Assembly: GCA_030446625.1 (NCBI GenBank)
Contig: JAUJMY010000021.1
Span: 1-45,281, forward strand
Length of the DNA: 45,281 nt
Direction: 5' to 3'
Origin: Gaiellaceae bacterium
GTDB lineage: Bacteria > Actinomycetota > Thermoleophilia > Gaiellales > Gaiellaceae
The notes beneath the pieces were generated by a model. That model saw only the letters and a list, made by a program, of their open reading frames with translations, had not been told where the DNA came from and searched no databases. Made by a program: the position numbers and the translations under genes. Below are positions 8,538 to 18,468 of the stretch, piece after piece (position 1 is the first letter of the stretch; the number at the start of each line of letters is the position of its first letter).

Positions 8538-9226
8538 CCGAGCTGCTCGGCCGGCCCGACGAGCGTCGCGTGTCTGCCCGCGAGGCCGACGCGGAGCTCG
8601 CCGCCCGGGAAGCGCACGCGCACCTCTCCCGCGTCGTGCGTCGCAGCCGCCACCGCGACCGCGCTCGTGCCGGAGGCCGGCGTCTCCCCCACGCCGCGCT
8701 CCCAGACGCGCGCCGTCACCTCGCCCGGCGCGTCGACGCGGACGACCTGCACGTTCGTGCGCTCCGGGAAGCGGGGGTGTGTCTCGAGGAGCGGCCCGAT
8801 GCGGACGACGTCCGCCGGCTCGCCGCGGACGACGGCGTGCGGGTTGCCCACCGACACCGGGACCACCGCGAGGCCCGCGACCTCCTCCGGCTTGCCGACG
8901 CAGACCTCCCCCATCTCCTGCTCGACGAGGCCGTCGCGGCGAAGGCGCGCGCGCACTTCACGTGGCCCGACACGTACGCGGGCCTCCGTCGCACCCGTCC
9001 GCGCGAAGAGCCACGCAGCGGCGATGCGCGTGCCGTTTCCGGAGAGCTCGGCCGTCGACCCGTCCGGGTTCCAGATCACGACGTCCGCTTCGTCGTCACG
9101 CGCGACGAGCACCTGCACGATTCCATCCGTCCCGCGTGCGAGCTCACGCGCCCGGTCGGGCGTGAGCTCGGCCTGCTCGACGAGCAGGTACGTGTTGCCG
9201 AGCGCATGCCACCTCGACGATCTCAT
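8534..9226 (-). CDS. dapF: Diaminopimelate epimerase-like protein with both catalytic cysteines replaced by serine
   Basis: 230 residues, shorter than the usual 270 or so. It has the two-lobed DapF layout: N-terminal WHALGN, first active-site loop AELSGNGTR, central SVGNPHAVV, and second loop ERGVGETPASGTSA. In ordinary DapF the loops read CGNG and ACGT, and the two cysteines do acid-base racemisation. Here both are Ser (S62 and S185, codons TCC and TCC), read directly from the DNA. It may still be the DapF of this pathway, next to dapD, or a changed isomerase or eliminase. The start overlaps the miaA 3' end by 83 bases in another frame; the WHALGN segment requires this early start. Its stop meets the dapD stop tail to tail at CTAG. 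Confidence 0.8.
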   Translation of the reverse strand: MRSSRWHALGNTYLLVEQAELTPDRARELARGTDGIVQVLVARDDEADVVIWNPDGSTAELSGNGTRIAAAWLFARTGATEARVRVGPREVRARLRRDGLVEQEMGEVCVGKPEEVAGLAVVPVSVGNPHAVVRGEPADVVRIGPLLETHPRFPERTNVQVVRVDAPGEVTARVWERGVGETPASGTSAVAVAAATHDAGEVRVRFPGGELRVGLAGRHATLVGPAEQLG

Positions 9227-10085
9227 CCGCGACCTCGCCCGGCGGGCGATCGGCCTCGATGCTAATCAGGTCGGGGATCCGCCGCATCCACTTGCGCTGG
9301 TACGCGGCGTAGCGGCGTGTCCGGAGAACCAGCTCGGACAGCGCCTCCTCGCGCGGGAGCTCGGCGACTTCGCGGATCCCGATCACCTGCCGCGCGGTGC
9401 GCGAGAGCGGACGTGCGAGCGCGGCTGCGACCTCCTCCGCGACGCCACGTTCGAACATCGCGGCCGCCCGCTGCGCGATCCGACGCTCGAGCACCTCCTT
9501 CGGCACCTCGAGGCCGAAGACGAGCGTCGGGCGGCGCGCGTCGCTCGTCCAGAGGCGGCCGGGATGCCGAACGAGCGACGCGCCCGCCTCGGCGAGCTCG
9601 AGCGCGCGCACGACGCGGCGGCGGTCGTTCGGGTGCACGGCCGCCGCGGCCGCCGGATCGCGCTTCGACAGGAGCTCGTGCAGATGCGCTCCGCCGACGC
9701 GGTCGTATTCACGCTCCCACCGCTCCCGCGCCCCCGCCGCGGGAGCCGGCGGCACCGCGAGCTCCGCGAGCGCCGCGCGCAGGTAGAGCCCGGTTCCGCC
9801 GACCACGATCGGCGTCCGGTTCGCAGCGAGGATCTCGTCGATCGCGGCGTGCGCGAGCTGCGCGTAATCCGCGACCGACGTCTCGTGCTCGAGCGGCCAC
9901 ACCCCGACCATCCGCGTCGGCCGCGACGGCTGGTTCGTCAGGATCGGAAGGCCGCGGTAGACCTGCATCGAGTCGGCCGAGACGACCTCCCCGTGCACGC
10001 GATCCGCGAGCTCCTCCGCGACGGCGCTCTTGCCGCTCGCCGTCGGGCCGAAGATTCCTAGGACGACGGGCTCACGAGGAGACAA
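9144..10085 (-). CDS. miaA: tRNA dimethylallyltransferase MiaA
   Basis: 313 residues. The P-loop GPTASGKS is at residues 13-20, followed by DSMQVYRGLPILTNQP, VVGGTGLYLRA, and the tRNA-binding C-terminal region RRYAAYQRKWMRRI. It adds the isopentenyl group to the N6 of A37 in tRNAs reading U-starting codons. MiaB, encoded two genes upstream in the same unit, later thiomethylates the same base. The C-terminus carries an Arg/Ala-rich extension of about 30 residues that overlaps dapF. The start overlaps the 3' end of the epimerase gene by 14 bases. Confidence 0.95.
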   Translation of the reverse strand: MSPREPVVLGIFGPTASGKSAVAEELADRVHGEVVSADSMQVYRGLPILTNQPSRPTRMVGVWPLEHETSVADYAQLAHAAIDEILAANRTPIVVGGTGLYLRAALAELAVPPAPAAGARERWEREYDRVGGAHLHELLSKRDPAAAAAVHPNDRRRVVRALELAEAGASLVRHPGRLWTSDARRPTLVFGLEVPKEVLERRIAQRAAAMFERGVAEEVAAALARPLSRTARQVIGIREVAELPREEALSELVLRTRRYAAYQRKWMRRIPDLISIEADRPPGEVADEIVEVACARQHVPARRAGRAHARPGA

Positions 10086-11061
10086 GCTTGAAGTCGGTCT
10101 CCTGCGGAACCCAGTCGCCCGCGAAGGCCGCCGCGTGCTGCGGGTGCTCGCGGAACCACTCCACCGCGCGCGGAATCCCCTCGTCGAGGGGAACGCGTGG
10201 CTCCCACCCGAGCAGGTCGCGCGCCTTGCGGATGTCCGCGACGTACCGCCTGACCTCGCCGAGTAGCGACGGCGTGAACACGATCTCCGGCTCCACCCCG
10301 ACCTCGGCGCCGATCACCTCCGCGGCACGGACGAGCGTGTTCCCCTCGCCGAACGCGAGGTTGATCGTCTCGTTCAGCACGCGACCGTCGGCGAGCGCCT
10401 CGATCCCGCGCACGATGCCGTCGACGCAGTCGTCGACGTACGTGAAGTCGAGGACCTTGTCGGCGCCGCCGTAGATGGTGATCGGTTCGTCGCGGACGAG
10501 GCGATGGATGAAGAGCGGCACGACGCGCACCATGCGGGCGAGGTCGTTGTCGTAGCGTCCGTAGACGTTCGAGAATCGGAAGACGAGGTAGCGCAGCCCG
10601 TAGCAGCGCGCGTAGGAGTAGATCAGCGCCTCGCTCGCGATCTTCGACGCGGAATACGGGCTCTCCGTGAAGGCGAAGTCCGCGGTGTCCTCGCCGTAGC
10701 CCTCGAAGCGGTGGACATCGCCGTAGACCTCGCGCGTCGACGAGAAGACGACCGGGAGGCGAAGCCGGCGGCAGTACTCGAGGACGTTGAACGTCATGAT
10801 CGTGTTCTCGAGCGCGCGCCCGGGCTCGCGGACGAGCTCGTGCACCTTCGCGTGCGCCGCGAGGTGGACGACGACGTCGGCCGGCGGGTAGTCGTCGCCG
10901 AGGCCGCCCGGGAACGTCAGGTCCTGGAGGAGGTAGCGGAAGTCGTCCGTCCACGGGTTCACCCGCTTGTCGACGCCGAAGACTTCGTGCCCGTCGAGCG
11001 CGAGGCGCAGCGCGAGGTTCGTCCCGATCTGGCCGCTCGAGCCGGTGACGAGGACGCGCAC
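10072..11061 (-). CDS. NAD-dependent epimerase/dehydratase (extended SDR)
   Basis: 329 residues from the GTG at 11061, which overlaps the miaB stop (TAGTG). It has the nucleotide-binding GSSGQIG motif at residues 7-13, the catalytic SST...Y136-S-A-S-K140 set, and RFSNVYG, all typical of extended short-chain dehydrogenases acting on nucleotide sugars. UDP-glucose 4-epimerase or a dTDP-/GDP-sugar dehydratase or epimerase are possible; the substrate cannot be fixed from sequence. Its place between miaA and miaB is odd, because nothing ties sugar chemistry to tRNA modification. It is probably an insertion into an older miaB-miaA unit. Confidence 0.88.
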   Translation of the reverse strand: MRVLVTGSSGQIGTNLALRLALDGHEVFGVDKRVNPWTDDFRYLLQDLTFPGGLGDDYPPADVVVHLAAHAKVHELVREPGRALENTIMTFNVLEYCRRLRLPVVFSSTREVYGDVHRFEGYGEDTADFAFTESPYSASKIASEALIYSYARCYGLRYLVFRFSNVYGRYDNDLARMVRVVPLFIHRLVRDEPITIYGGADKVLDFTYVDDCVDGIVRGIEALADGRVLNETINLAFGEGNTLVRAAEVIGAEVGVEPEIVFTPSLLGEVRRYVADIRKARDLLGWEPRVPLDEGIPRAVEWFREHPQHAAAFAGDWVPQETDFKLVSS

Positions 11062-12380
11062 TACGCGGCGACGGCGGCGCGCTCGACGCCCCGGAGCGTC
11101 GTGGACGTCGAGCCGTCGATCAGCACGTGGACGAGGTCACCCGGTCGCGCGCTCCCGGCGAAGTTGACGGTCGTGTTGCGCCTCGTCCGCCCCCGCAGCA
11201 GCTTCGGGTCCGTCCGGCTCGGCCCCTCGACGAGCACCTCCTCGATGCGGTCGACCCGCTCTGCGTTCCTCTCCGCCGCGATGCGCTGCACGGCGTCGAT
11301 CAGGCGCTCGAGCCGCTCGTGCTTGACCGGCTCCGGCACCTGCTCGGTCATCGCGGCGGCCTCCGTTCCGCGGCGCGGCGAGTAGAGGAACGTGTAGGCG
11401 CCGTCGAAGCGCACCTCCTCCACGACCTCGAGCGTCTCCTCGAAGTCCGCGTCGGTCTCGCCGGGGAAGCCGACGATGACGTCAGTCGAGAGCGCAAGGT
11501 CGGGGATCGCGGCGCGCAAATCGTGGACGAGGCGGAGGAAGCGCTCGCGGCTGTAGGTCCGGCGCATCGCCTTCAGGATCCGCGTCGAGCCGGACTGCAG
11601 CGGCAGGTGCGTGTATTCGCAGACCGCGCGGCACTCCGCCATCGCCTGGACGACCGCGGGCCGGAAGTCCTTGGGGTGCGGGCTCGTGAAGCGGATCCGC
11701 TCGATTCCCTCGACGGCGTCGCAGGCGCGGAGGAGCTCGGCGAAGTCCGTGCGTGCGACGGCCGGAAGGTCGCGCCCGTACGAGTTGACGTTCTGGCCGA
11801 GGAGCGTGATCTCGCGCACGCCCTCGCGTGCAAGCTGCGTCACCTCCGCGACCACGTCGCCGAGCCTCCGGCTCTGCTCGCGCCCGCGCACGGCGGGGAC
11901 GATGCAGTACGAGCACTTCGAGTTGCAGCCCATCGAGATCTGGACCCACGCCTGGAAGACGCGCTCGCGCTTCTGCGGCAGCTCCCCGGCGAACGAGCGC
12001 CACTCGGCGAAGCGGCCGCGCGGAGCCGCTCCCCCCGCCCCGATCCATTCGCCGAGGTGCGGGATCGACCCGGGGCCGAACGCGACGTCGACGTACGGGT
12101 AGAGCTCGAAGATGCGCTCGCGTTGAGCCTCCGCGTAGCACCCGCCGACCGCGATCACCTTCTCGGGGTCGCGCCGCTTGAGGGCTGCGGCCTGCGCGAG
12201 GTGCGCGGCGAAGCGCTGGTCCGGCTTCTCGCGCACCGTGCACGTGTTGAACACGATGACGTCGGCAGCGTCCTGTGCAGGCGCCTCGCCTAGCCCGAGC
12301 GACTCGAGCATGCCCTTGATCCGCTCCGAGTCGTGGCCGTTCATCTGGCACCCGAAGGTGGTGACGAAGTAGCGCTTCAC
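11061..12380 (-). CDS. miaB: tRNA-2-methylthio-N6-dimethylallyladenosine synthase MiaB
   Basis: 439 residues from a GTG. The N-terminal UPF0004 domain holds the auxiliary 4Fe-4S cluster cysteines C11, C47 and C81. The radical SAM motif is C152-xxx-C156-xx-C159 (GCNSKCSYC). A C-terminal TRAM domain completes the usual three-domain methylthiotransferase. It thiomethylates i6A37 of tRNA. Choice of MiaB over RimO or MtaB rests on FGCQMNGHDSERI at the N-terminus and on the nearby miaA. A gap of 22 bases separates it from rny. Confidence 0.95.
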   Translation of the reverse strand: MKRYFVTTFGCQMNGHDSERIKGMLESLGLGEAPAQDAADVIVFNTCTVREKPDQRFAAHLAQAAALKRRDPEKVIAVGGCYAEAQRERIFELYPYVDVAFGPGSIPHLGEWIGAGGAAPRGRFAEWRSFAGELPQKRERVFQAWVQISMGCNSKCSYCIVPAVRGREQSRRLGDVVAEVTQLAREGVREITLLGQNVNSYGRDLPAVARTDFAELLRACDAVEGIERIRFTSPHPKDFRPAVVQAMAECRAVCEYTHLPLQSGSTRILKAMRRTYSRERFLRLVHDLRAAIPDLALSTDVIVGFPGETDADFEETLEVVEEVRFDGAYTFLYSPRRGTEAAAMTEQVPEPVKHERLERLIDAVQRIAAERNAERVDRIEEVLVEGPSRTDPKLLRGRTRRNTTVNFAGSARPGDLVHVLIDGSTSTTLRGVERAAVAA

Positions 12381-12402
12381 GGGCGGAGATCGTACCGCCG
12401 CG

Positions 12403-14001
12403 TCAGCGTGGCTCAGCCCGCTCGACGACGCGCTCGCCGTGGTCGTGCGCGCCGCCGTTCGTCACGTTGCGCGCGACGTCGACGGCGCGGCTCTCGCGGA
12501 TGACGGTCACCTTCACCTGCCCCGGGTACTCGAGCTGGTCCTCGATCTCGCGCGCGATCTCGTGCGAGAGGAGGACGGCGCCGTCGTCGTCCACCTCGCC
12601 GGGGCTGACGATCACGCGGATCTCGCGCCCGGCCTGGAGCGCGTACACCTTGTCGACGCCGCGTTTCTGCGAGGCGAGCTCCTCCAGCGCCTCGAGACGC
12701 TTGATGTAGTTCTCGAGGCTCTCGCCGCGCGCGCCCGGCCGTGAGGCGGAGATCGCGTCCGCCGAGATCAGGAGAACGGCCTCGACGGTCTGCGGCTGAA
12801 CCTCGTAGTGGTGCGCCTCGATTGCGTGCACGACCCCCTGCGACTCCCCGTAGCGCTTCGCGAGCTGCGCGGAGATGAGCGCGTGCGACCCCTCGACCTC
12901 GTGCGTCATCGCCTTTCCGATGTCATGCAGGAGCGCCGCGCGCTTCGTCGTCTTGACGCCCGCGTCGAGCTCGGTCGCCATGATGCCGGCGAGGTGGACG
13001 ACCTCGAGCGTGTGCTTGAGAACGTGCTGCCCGTAGCTCGTGCGGAACCGCAGCCGCCCCAGGATCTTGACAAGCTCCTCGTGGAACTCGCCGCAGTTCG
13101 CCTCGAACACGGCTTGATGGCCGGCCTGGAGGATCATGTCCTCGAGCTCGGCCTTCGACTGGTAGTAGGTCTCCTCGATGCGGCTCGGGTGGATGCGCCC
13201 GTCCTCGATCAGCTTCGCGAGCGTCAGCTTCGCGATCTCGCGCCGGATCGGGTCGAACGACGAGAGCACGACCGCCTGCGGCGTGTCGTCGATGATGAAG
13301 TCCACGCCGGTCATGTGCTCGAGCGACCGGATGTTGCGGCCTTCGCGGCCGATGATCCGGCCCTTCATGTCGTCGCTCGGAAGTTCGACGACGGAGACGG
13401 TCGTCTCGGCCGCATGACTCGCGGCGACGCGCTGGAGCGCGTCGGCGACCAGGTTGCGCGCGCGCCGCTTCGCCTCCGTCCTCGCTTCCTCCTCGAGCTG
13501 TCGCACGCGCCGCGCGAGCTCGTGCCGGATGAGGTCCTCCGAGCGCTCGACGAGGTGCTGCTTCGCCTCGTTCACCGTCATGCCCGCGATGCGCTCGAGC
13601 TCGCTGATCTGCGTCGCCTTCGCCAGCTTCAGCTCCTCCTGGAGCTGCTTGAGGTGCGTCTCGCGGTCGCCGAGGCCCTGCTCGCGCCGCGTCACCTCGG
13701 TCAGCTTCGCCTCGACCTCGGCCTCTCGCGCCAGCACCCGCTCCTCGACCTTGATGATCTGCGCGCGCCGGTCGCGCACCTCCTGCTCGAGCTGCGCGCG
13801 GAGCTCGATCGCCTTCTCGCTCGCGTCGAGGTGCGCCTCGCGGCGGACCGCATCGGCCTCGCGCTCGGCCTCCGCGAGGAGCTCGGCGCGCCGGCGGGCG
13901 GCCGCGGAGACCTGCGACGAGGCCCACATGCGCAACGCGACCGCGGCCACGGCCGCGCCCGCGACGAGGCCGATCGTGAAGATTGCGCTGTCGACGAGCA
14001 C
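12403..14001 (-). CDS. rny: Ribonuclease Y
   Basis: 532 residues from the GTG at 14001, which follows an AGGAG by five to six bases. The frame is open for 17 more codons upstream, but that stretch has no ribosome site and would precede the membrane anchor. One N-terminal membrane helix (about residues 5-25) is followed by a long charged coiled coil to about residue 190. Next come a KH domain with GRIIGREGRNIRSLE and an HD domain with LLHDIGKA. It is a membrane-anchored endoribonuclease that starts mRNA decay. RNase J and PNPase are also encoded in this window, so most of a Gram-positive-style decay machinery is present here. A hairpin lies in the leader. Confidence 0.95.
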   Translation of the reverse strand: MLVDSAIFTIGLVAGAAVAAVALRMWASSQVSAAARRRAELLAEAEREADAVRREAHLDASEKAIELRAQLEQEVRDRRAQIIKVEERVLAREAEVEAKLTEVTRREQGLGDRETHLKQLQEELKLAKATQISELERIAGMTVNEAKQHLVERSEDLIRHELARRVRQLEEEARTEAKRRARNLVADALQRVAASHAAETTVSVVELPSDDMKGRIIGREGRNIRSLEHMTGVDFIIDDTPQAVVLSSFDPIRREIAKLTLAKLIEDGRIHPSRIEETYYQSKAELEDMILQAGHQAVFEANCGEFHEELVKILGRLRFRTSYGQHVLKHTLEVVHLAGIMATELDAGVKTTKRAALLHDIGKAMTHEVEGSHALISAQLAKRYGESQGVVHAIEAHHYEVQPQTVEAVLLISADAISASRPGARGESLENYIKRLEALEELASQKRGVDKVYALQAGREIRVIVSPGEVDDDGAVLLSHEIAREIEDQLEYPGQVKVTVIRESRAVDVARNVTNGGAHDHGERVVERAEPR

Positions 14002-14053
14002 GGGCGCTCCTGCCTCCAGCCCGCACGAAAGGCATTTCCGGCGTTCGGTCAAG

Positions 14054-14073
14054 GCGGAGCCCGGGGGCTCCGC
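14054..14073 (-). terminator. Hairpin between recX and rny
   Basis: GCGGAGCCC and GGGCTCCGC form a 9-base perfect inverted repeat with a two-base centre (or 8 bp with a 4-base loop). It sits in the 225-base stretch between the recX stop and the rny start, and no T-run follows on the minus strand. It could be a weak terminator for recA-recX or a structure in the rny leader. I see no convincing promoter or other gene in 14074-14226. Confidence 0.35.
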
Positions 14074-14226
14074 GAGCGGCCCTAACGTCCTAGCTTCGGT
14101 GCGTGAGCGGTGCTCCTGGGACGGTTGTCACGTGGTCGCTTCGCTGCCTCGAGGGGTCGGACGGAATCGGAAAAGCGCTTTGTGCAGGGAGTTAGTTTTG
14201 ATGAAGAGCCGTCATCCTACCGCTGG

Positions 14227-14802
14227 TCAGACCCCGGCGCCAGCCGAGGCCTCGACCGTGTCCTCGTCGAAGCCGCGTCGCGCGAGGTAGCGCGCCGTCG
14301 CGGCGCCGGCGCCCCGTGCCGCGACGAGGCGCGCCGCGCGGTCGCGCTCCGGCTCGAGCGCCTCCAGCGCCCGCTCCACGAGCGCGGGTGTCACGCCTTC
14401 CCGCTCGAGCTCCCACCGGATCGCGGCGTCGCCTCGCTCGCGCTCGGCCAGCGACTGCGCCCGCGCGACGGCGTAGCGCGCGTCGTCCACGAGGCCGCCC
14501 CGCGTCGCGGCGGCGACCGTCTCGGCGCGGACCGCGGGGGCGACACCCGCTCGCCCGAGACGAGCGTCGAGCCCGCGCGTCGACAACTCGCGCCGCGCGA
14601 GCGCCCGCGCCGCAACCGTGGCCGCCCGCGCTCGGCGCACTTCCTGCGCGAGGACGCGGAGGCGCGGGCGGTCGAGCGCGATGCCCGGCTCGAGCCCCGC
14701 GCGCACGACCGGCTCGAGCGGGAACGTCCGCCACGGAGCGCCGTCCAGCTCGACGACGACGCGGCCGCGAGGCCCCGCTCGGAGCGCGGTCACGACCCGC
14801 AC
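14227..14802 (-). CDS. recX: Regulatory protein RecX
   Basis: 191 residues from a GTG four bases after the recA stop. Three-helix RecX repeats can be followed, including LARRELSTRGLDARL, ARYAVARAQSLAERERGDAAIRWELEREGV, and the last repeat with ARYLARRGFDEDTVEA. The first 55 residues form a less conserved extension. RecX binds RecA filaments and usually restrains them. The recA-recX order on one strand is standard and suggests co-transcription. Confidence 0.9.
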   Translation of the reverse strand: MRVVTALRAGPRGRVVVELDGAPWRTFPLEPVVRAGLEPGIALDRPRLRVLAQEVRRARAATVAARALARRELSTRGLDARLGRAGVAPAVRAETVAAATRGGLVDDARYAVARAQSLAERERGDAAIRWELEREGVTPALVERALEALEPERDRAARLVAARGAGAATARYLARRGFDEDTVEASAGAGV

Positions 14803-14805
14803 GCG

Positions 14806-15876
<1,071 letters not shown>

Positions 15877-15881
15877 CGTGA

Positions 15882-16430
15882 TCAACCTCCTAGCGCAACC
15901 GATTCGAGGACTTCGTACTGCGCCCCGGACGGTCGCAGCACCGAATGGTAGACAGCGGCTTCGGACGGACTGAAGCGCCCGAGATCCGGCACCCGCGGGC
16001 GAAGACGGGGCGGCTCGCGGAACCGCAGCGCCGTGACGTGTGGGAGCCAACGGCGCTTCTCGGGCTCGTAGACGCCGAGGATGGCGAGCATCTCGTGCAG
16101 CTGCTCGGCGATCAACCGCGCCCTCCCCCGCTCGTCGCAGAGCTCGAGCATGCCGACGCTGCGTGTCTCGCGGTACCGGCGGGCGCTCAGCACGGGCGGC
16201 TGAAACGCTCGGACCGAGCTTTCGAGAGCGGCCGCGACGTCCTCGACGACATTCCGCGGCCGGCTGCCGAGAAATGCGAGCGTGACGTGCAGGTTCGCGG
16301 GCTCCACCAAGCGACCGCGCAGCTCGCGCGCCTGCCACTCGACGATCCGCTCGGTCGTGTGCAAGGGCAGCTCGAAGGCGCAGAAGAGCCGTACGCGTTC
16401 ATCTCCGGCCACGGTAGGCCGCGAAGTCAC
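15882..16430 (-). CDS. thpR: RNA 2',3'-cyclic phosphodiesterase ThpR (2'-5' RNA ligase family)
   Basis: 182 residues from a GTG that overlaps the cinA stop (GTGA). Two HxT motifs, H48-V-T50 and H131-V-T133, mark the 2H phosphoesterase fold, and FCAFELP starts the domain. It hydrolyses RNA 2',3'-cyclic phosphate ends; the ligase reaction is its in vitro reverse. It lies between cinA and recA, within a row of overlapping genes, so the whole block is probably one transcript. Confidence 0.9.
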   Translation of the reverse strand: MTSRPTVAGDERVRLFCAFELPLHTTERIVEWQARELRGRLVEPANLHVTLAFLGSRPRNVVEDVAAALESSVRAFQPPVLSARRYRETRSVGMLELCDERGRARLIAEQLHEMLAILGVYEPEKRRWLPHVTALRFREPPRLRPRVPDLGRFSPSEAAVYHSVLRPSGAQYEVLESVALGG

Positions 16431-17704
16431 ACGTGTCTGCGCCGGTTCTGTGTCAGAACTCGCCGGACGAGGTGGAGAGCGGTCGCCGTCGCGCGGCGCC
16501 TGATCGTGTCGCGGTCGCCGTGCAGCATCACCTCGACTCCCTCGTCGGCGAACGGAGCGACGGCGTGCACGTGAACGAGCCCGACCGGCTTTCGCGGCGT
16601 TCCTCCTCCGGGACCCGCGATGCCCGTCACCGCGACCGCCACGTCGACGCCGAGGCGGTCCCGCGCGCCCCGCGCCATCGCGGCGGCGGTCTCGGTGGAG
16701 ACGGCGCCGTGCGCCGCGAGCACGGCGTACGGAACCCCGAGTTGGGCTCGCTTGTTGTTGTCTGTATAGGCAACTATACTCCCGAGGAAGACCTTGCTCG
16801 ACCCCGGAATGCCCGTGACCCGCTCAGCCACCATCCCGCCCGTGCACGACTCTGCCGTGCCGAGCGTGAGACGCCGCTCGCGGCAGAGCTCGAGCACGAG
16901 CTCCTCCACCGGCCGCTCGTCGCGCGCGAAGAGCCACGCCCCGAGCGCCCGCGTCAGCCGCGCGTCGAGCTCGGCAGCGCGCGCACCGCCGCCCGCGTCG
17001 GCGACGAGGTCGACGTGAATCTCGAAGTCGCGCGCGCAGATCGTCGTCTCGACGTCCGCGCCGTCGCCGCCGGCCTCCTCGAGCGCCCGCGCGACGGCCG
17101 ACTCGCTGGCGCCGAAGAAGCGAAGCACGCGTCGGCGCGGCGGACGCGCCCGCGCGAGCAGGCGTCGGAACGACGCGGTCTCGCGCGCGCGCGGCCAGAG
17201 GCGCCGAAGCTCCCCCGGCGGCCCCGGCAGCACGACGACGACGCACGCCTCGTGCTCGAGGACGAAGCCGGGAGCGGTCCCGGCGAGACCCAGCGACACC
17301 GCGCCGACCGGCAGCGACGCCTGCTTTCGCACCCCCGCCTCGAAGTCCGCGTACGGGCGGCGGAGGCGCGCCGCGGCCGCGCGCGAGATTGCGGCGATCT
17401 CGCGTTCGAGCTCGGGCTCCACGGAGAGGCCCTTCCCGGTGACGCGCGCCACGACCTCGACCGTCCGGTCGTCGTGCGTCGGGCCGAGCCCGCCTGTGAC
17501 GACGCAGAGCTCGGCGCGGAGGCCGCCCGCGAGCGCCGCCTGCAGCTCCTCCACCCGGTCGCCGACGATTTCGATCCTCGCCGGCTCCAGTCCGAGCCGG
17601 AGCGACTCGCGCGCGAGGTACGGCCCGTTCAGGTCCGTGCGGTCGCCGCGGACGAGCTCGCTACCCGTGACGACGAAGAACGCGCGTGGGCGCGCGGTGC
17701 TCAG
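16427..17704 (-). CDS. cinA: Competence/damage-inducible protein CinA (nicotinamide-nucleotide amidase type)
   Basis: 425 residues if read from CTG at 17704. The N-terminal molybdopterin-binding-like domain runs from FFVVTGSELVRGDRTDLNG to VVTGGLGPTHDD and VVVLPGPPGEL. The C-terminal amidase domain holds the catalytic Ser in GTAESCTGGM and the GIAGPGGGTPRKPVG loop. It deamidates NMN in pyridine nucleotide recycling. Start: the frame has no ATG, GTG or TTG near the conserved N-terminus. The CTG overlaps the rodZ-like TGA as CTGA, and the frame upstream of it is coding in another register. The ribosome site upstream is weak (GCGGGCGGCG). Confidence 0.9.
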   Translation of the reverse strand: MSTARPRAFFVVTGSELVRGDRTDLNGPYLARESLRLGLEPARIEIVGDRVEELQAALAGGLRAELCVVTGGLGPTHDDRTVEVVARVTGKGLSVEPELEREIAAISRAAAARLRRPYADFEAGVRKQASLPVGAVSLGLAGTAPGFVLEHEACVVVVLPGPPGELRRLWPRARETASFRRLLARARPPRRRVLRFFGASESAVARALEEAGGDGADVETTICARDFEIHVDLVADAGGGARAAELDARLTRALGAWLFARDERPVEELVLELCRERRLTLGTAESCTGGMVAERVTGIPGSSKVFLGSIVAYTDNNKRAQLGVPYAVLAAHGAVSTETAAAMARGARDRLGVDVAVAVTGIAGPGGGTPRKPVGLVHVHAVAPFADEGVEVMLHGDRDTIRRRATATALHLVRRVLTQNRRRHV

Positions 17705-18441
17705 GCGCCGCCCGCAGGGACGATGCCGCGCCGCGTCGCCACGAGAACGACCGGCTCCGCAACCGACCGCTTCAGCCGCACGGGCTTGCCGTTCAGGCGC
17801 AGGACGACGTTCTCGGGGTTGCTCACGTTGAGCCAGAGCCGGGGGCCGACGAAGGTGTCCGTCTTCCCGCGCTCGAGCGTCCCGCCGAAGAGCAGCCGGC
17901 CCGACGGCGAGCCACGGTAGACGGCGAGGGCGGAGTTCCCGCGCGGCGCGCTCACCTCGAGCCTGATCCAGGCGGTGCCGCCCGCCGCGCGCGCCGGCCG
18001 CGGCGAGGCGTTCGTGCGAACGGGCGGCGCGGCGCCGAGGTTCGGGATCGTCTCCTCCTTGGGCCCACCGAACTTCCACGCCACGACGACGAGGGCGGTC
18101 GCGGCGGCGATCCCGGCGAGCGCGAAGAGGACGACGCTCGACTCGAGCCGCCGGTGCGCCCGCGACGGCGCGCTGCGCGTCCCGCGGACGGGCGCCTCGT
18201 CGTCACCCGCGACGTAGCGAGAGTTGTACTCGTCGACGTACAGCTGCCCGTCGAGGCCGAGGTGGTCGGCGTAGGAGCGGAGGAAGCCCTTGACGTACGT
18301 CTGCGCCGGCAGGAGCTCGAAGCGCTCCTCCTCGAGCGCCCGCAGGTACTTCGCGCGGATCTTCGTCGCGAGCTCCGCCTCCGTCAGGTCGAGCCCGTGG
18401 CGGAGCCGCGCCTCCCGCAGGCTGTTCCCGATCTCGAACAC
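17701..18441 (-). CDS. RodZ-like helix-turn-helix membrane protein
   Basis: 246 residues. An N-terminal HTH_25 domain (residues 1-70, IGNSLREARLRHGLDLTEAE) is followed by a basic linker, one membrane helix at 101-123, a Pro/Ala-rich spacer and a C-terminal beta-rich DUF4115-type domain (residues 150-240). This is the RodZ layout. RodZ links MreB filaments to the cell wall machinery in rods; in other bacteria its partner is unclear. It lies just before cinA, as the Bacillus homologue does apart from an intervening pgsA there, which is missing here. Confidence 0.85.
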   Translation of the reverse strand: MFEIGNSLREARLRHGLDLTEAELATKIRAKYLRALEEERFELLPAQTYVKGFLRSYADHLGLDGQLYVDEYNSRYVAGDDEAPVRGTRSAPSRAHRRLESSVVLFALAGIAAATALVVVAWKFGGPKEETIPNLGAAPPVRTNASPRPARAAGGTAWIRLEVSAPRGNSALAVYRGSPSGRLLFGGTLERGKTDTFVGPRLWLNVSNPENVVLRLNGKPVRLKRSVAEPVVLVATRRGIVPAGGA

Positions 18442-18468
18442 GGCGGGCGGATTGTAGGCCGAAAGCGG

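Noticed and set aside
12403..14052. Longer RNase Y starting at 14052
   Set aside because: The extra 17 residues precede the membrane anchor and lack a ribosome site, while an AGGAG sits before the GTG at 14001.
14030..14060. TTGACC on the minus strand near 14050 as a -35 box for rny
   Set aside because: No acceptable -10 box follows at 16-18 bases, so it does not support a promoter call.
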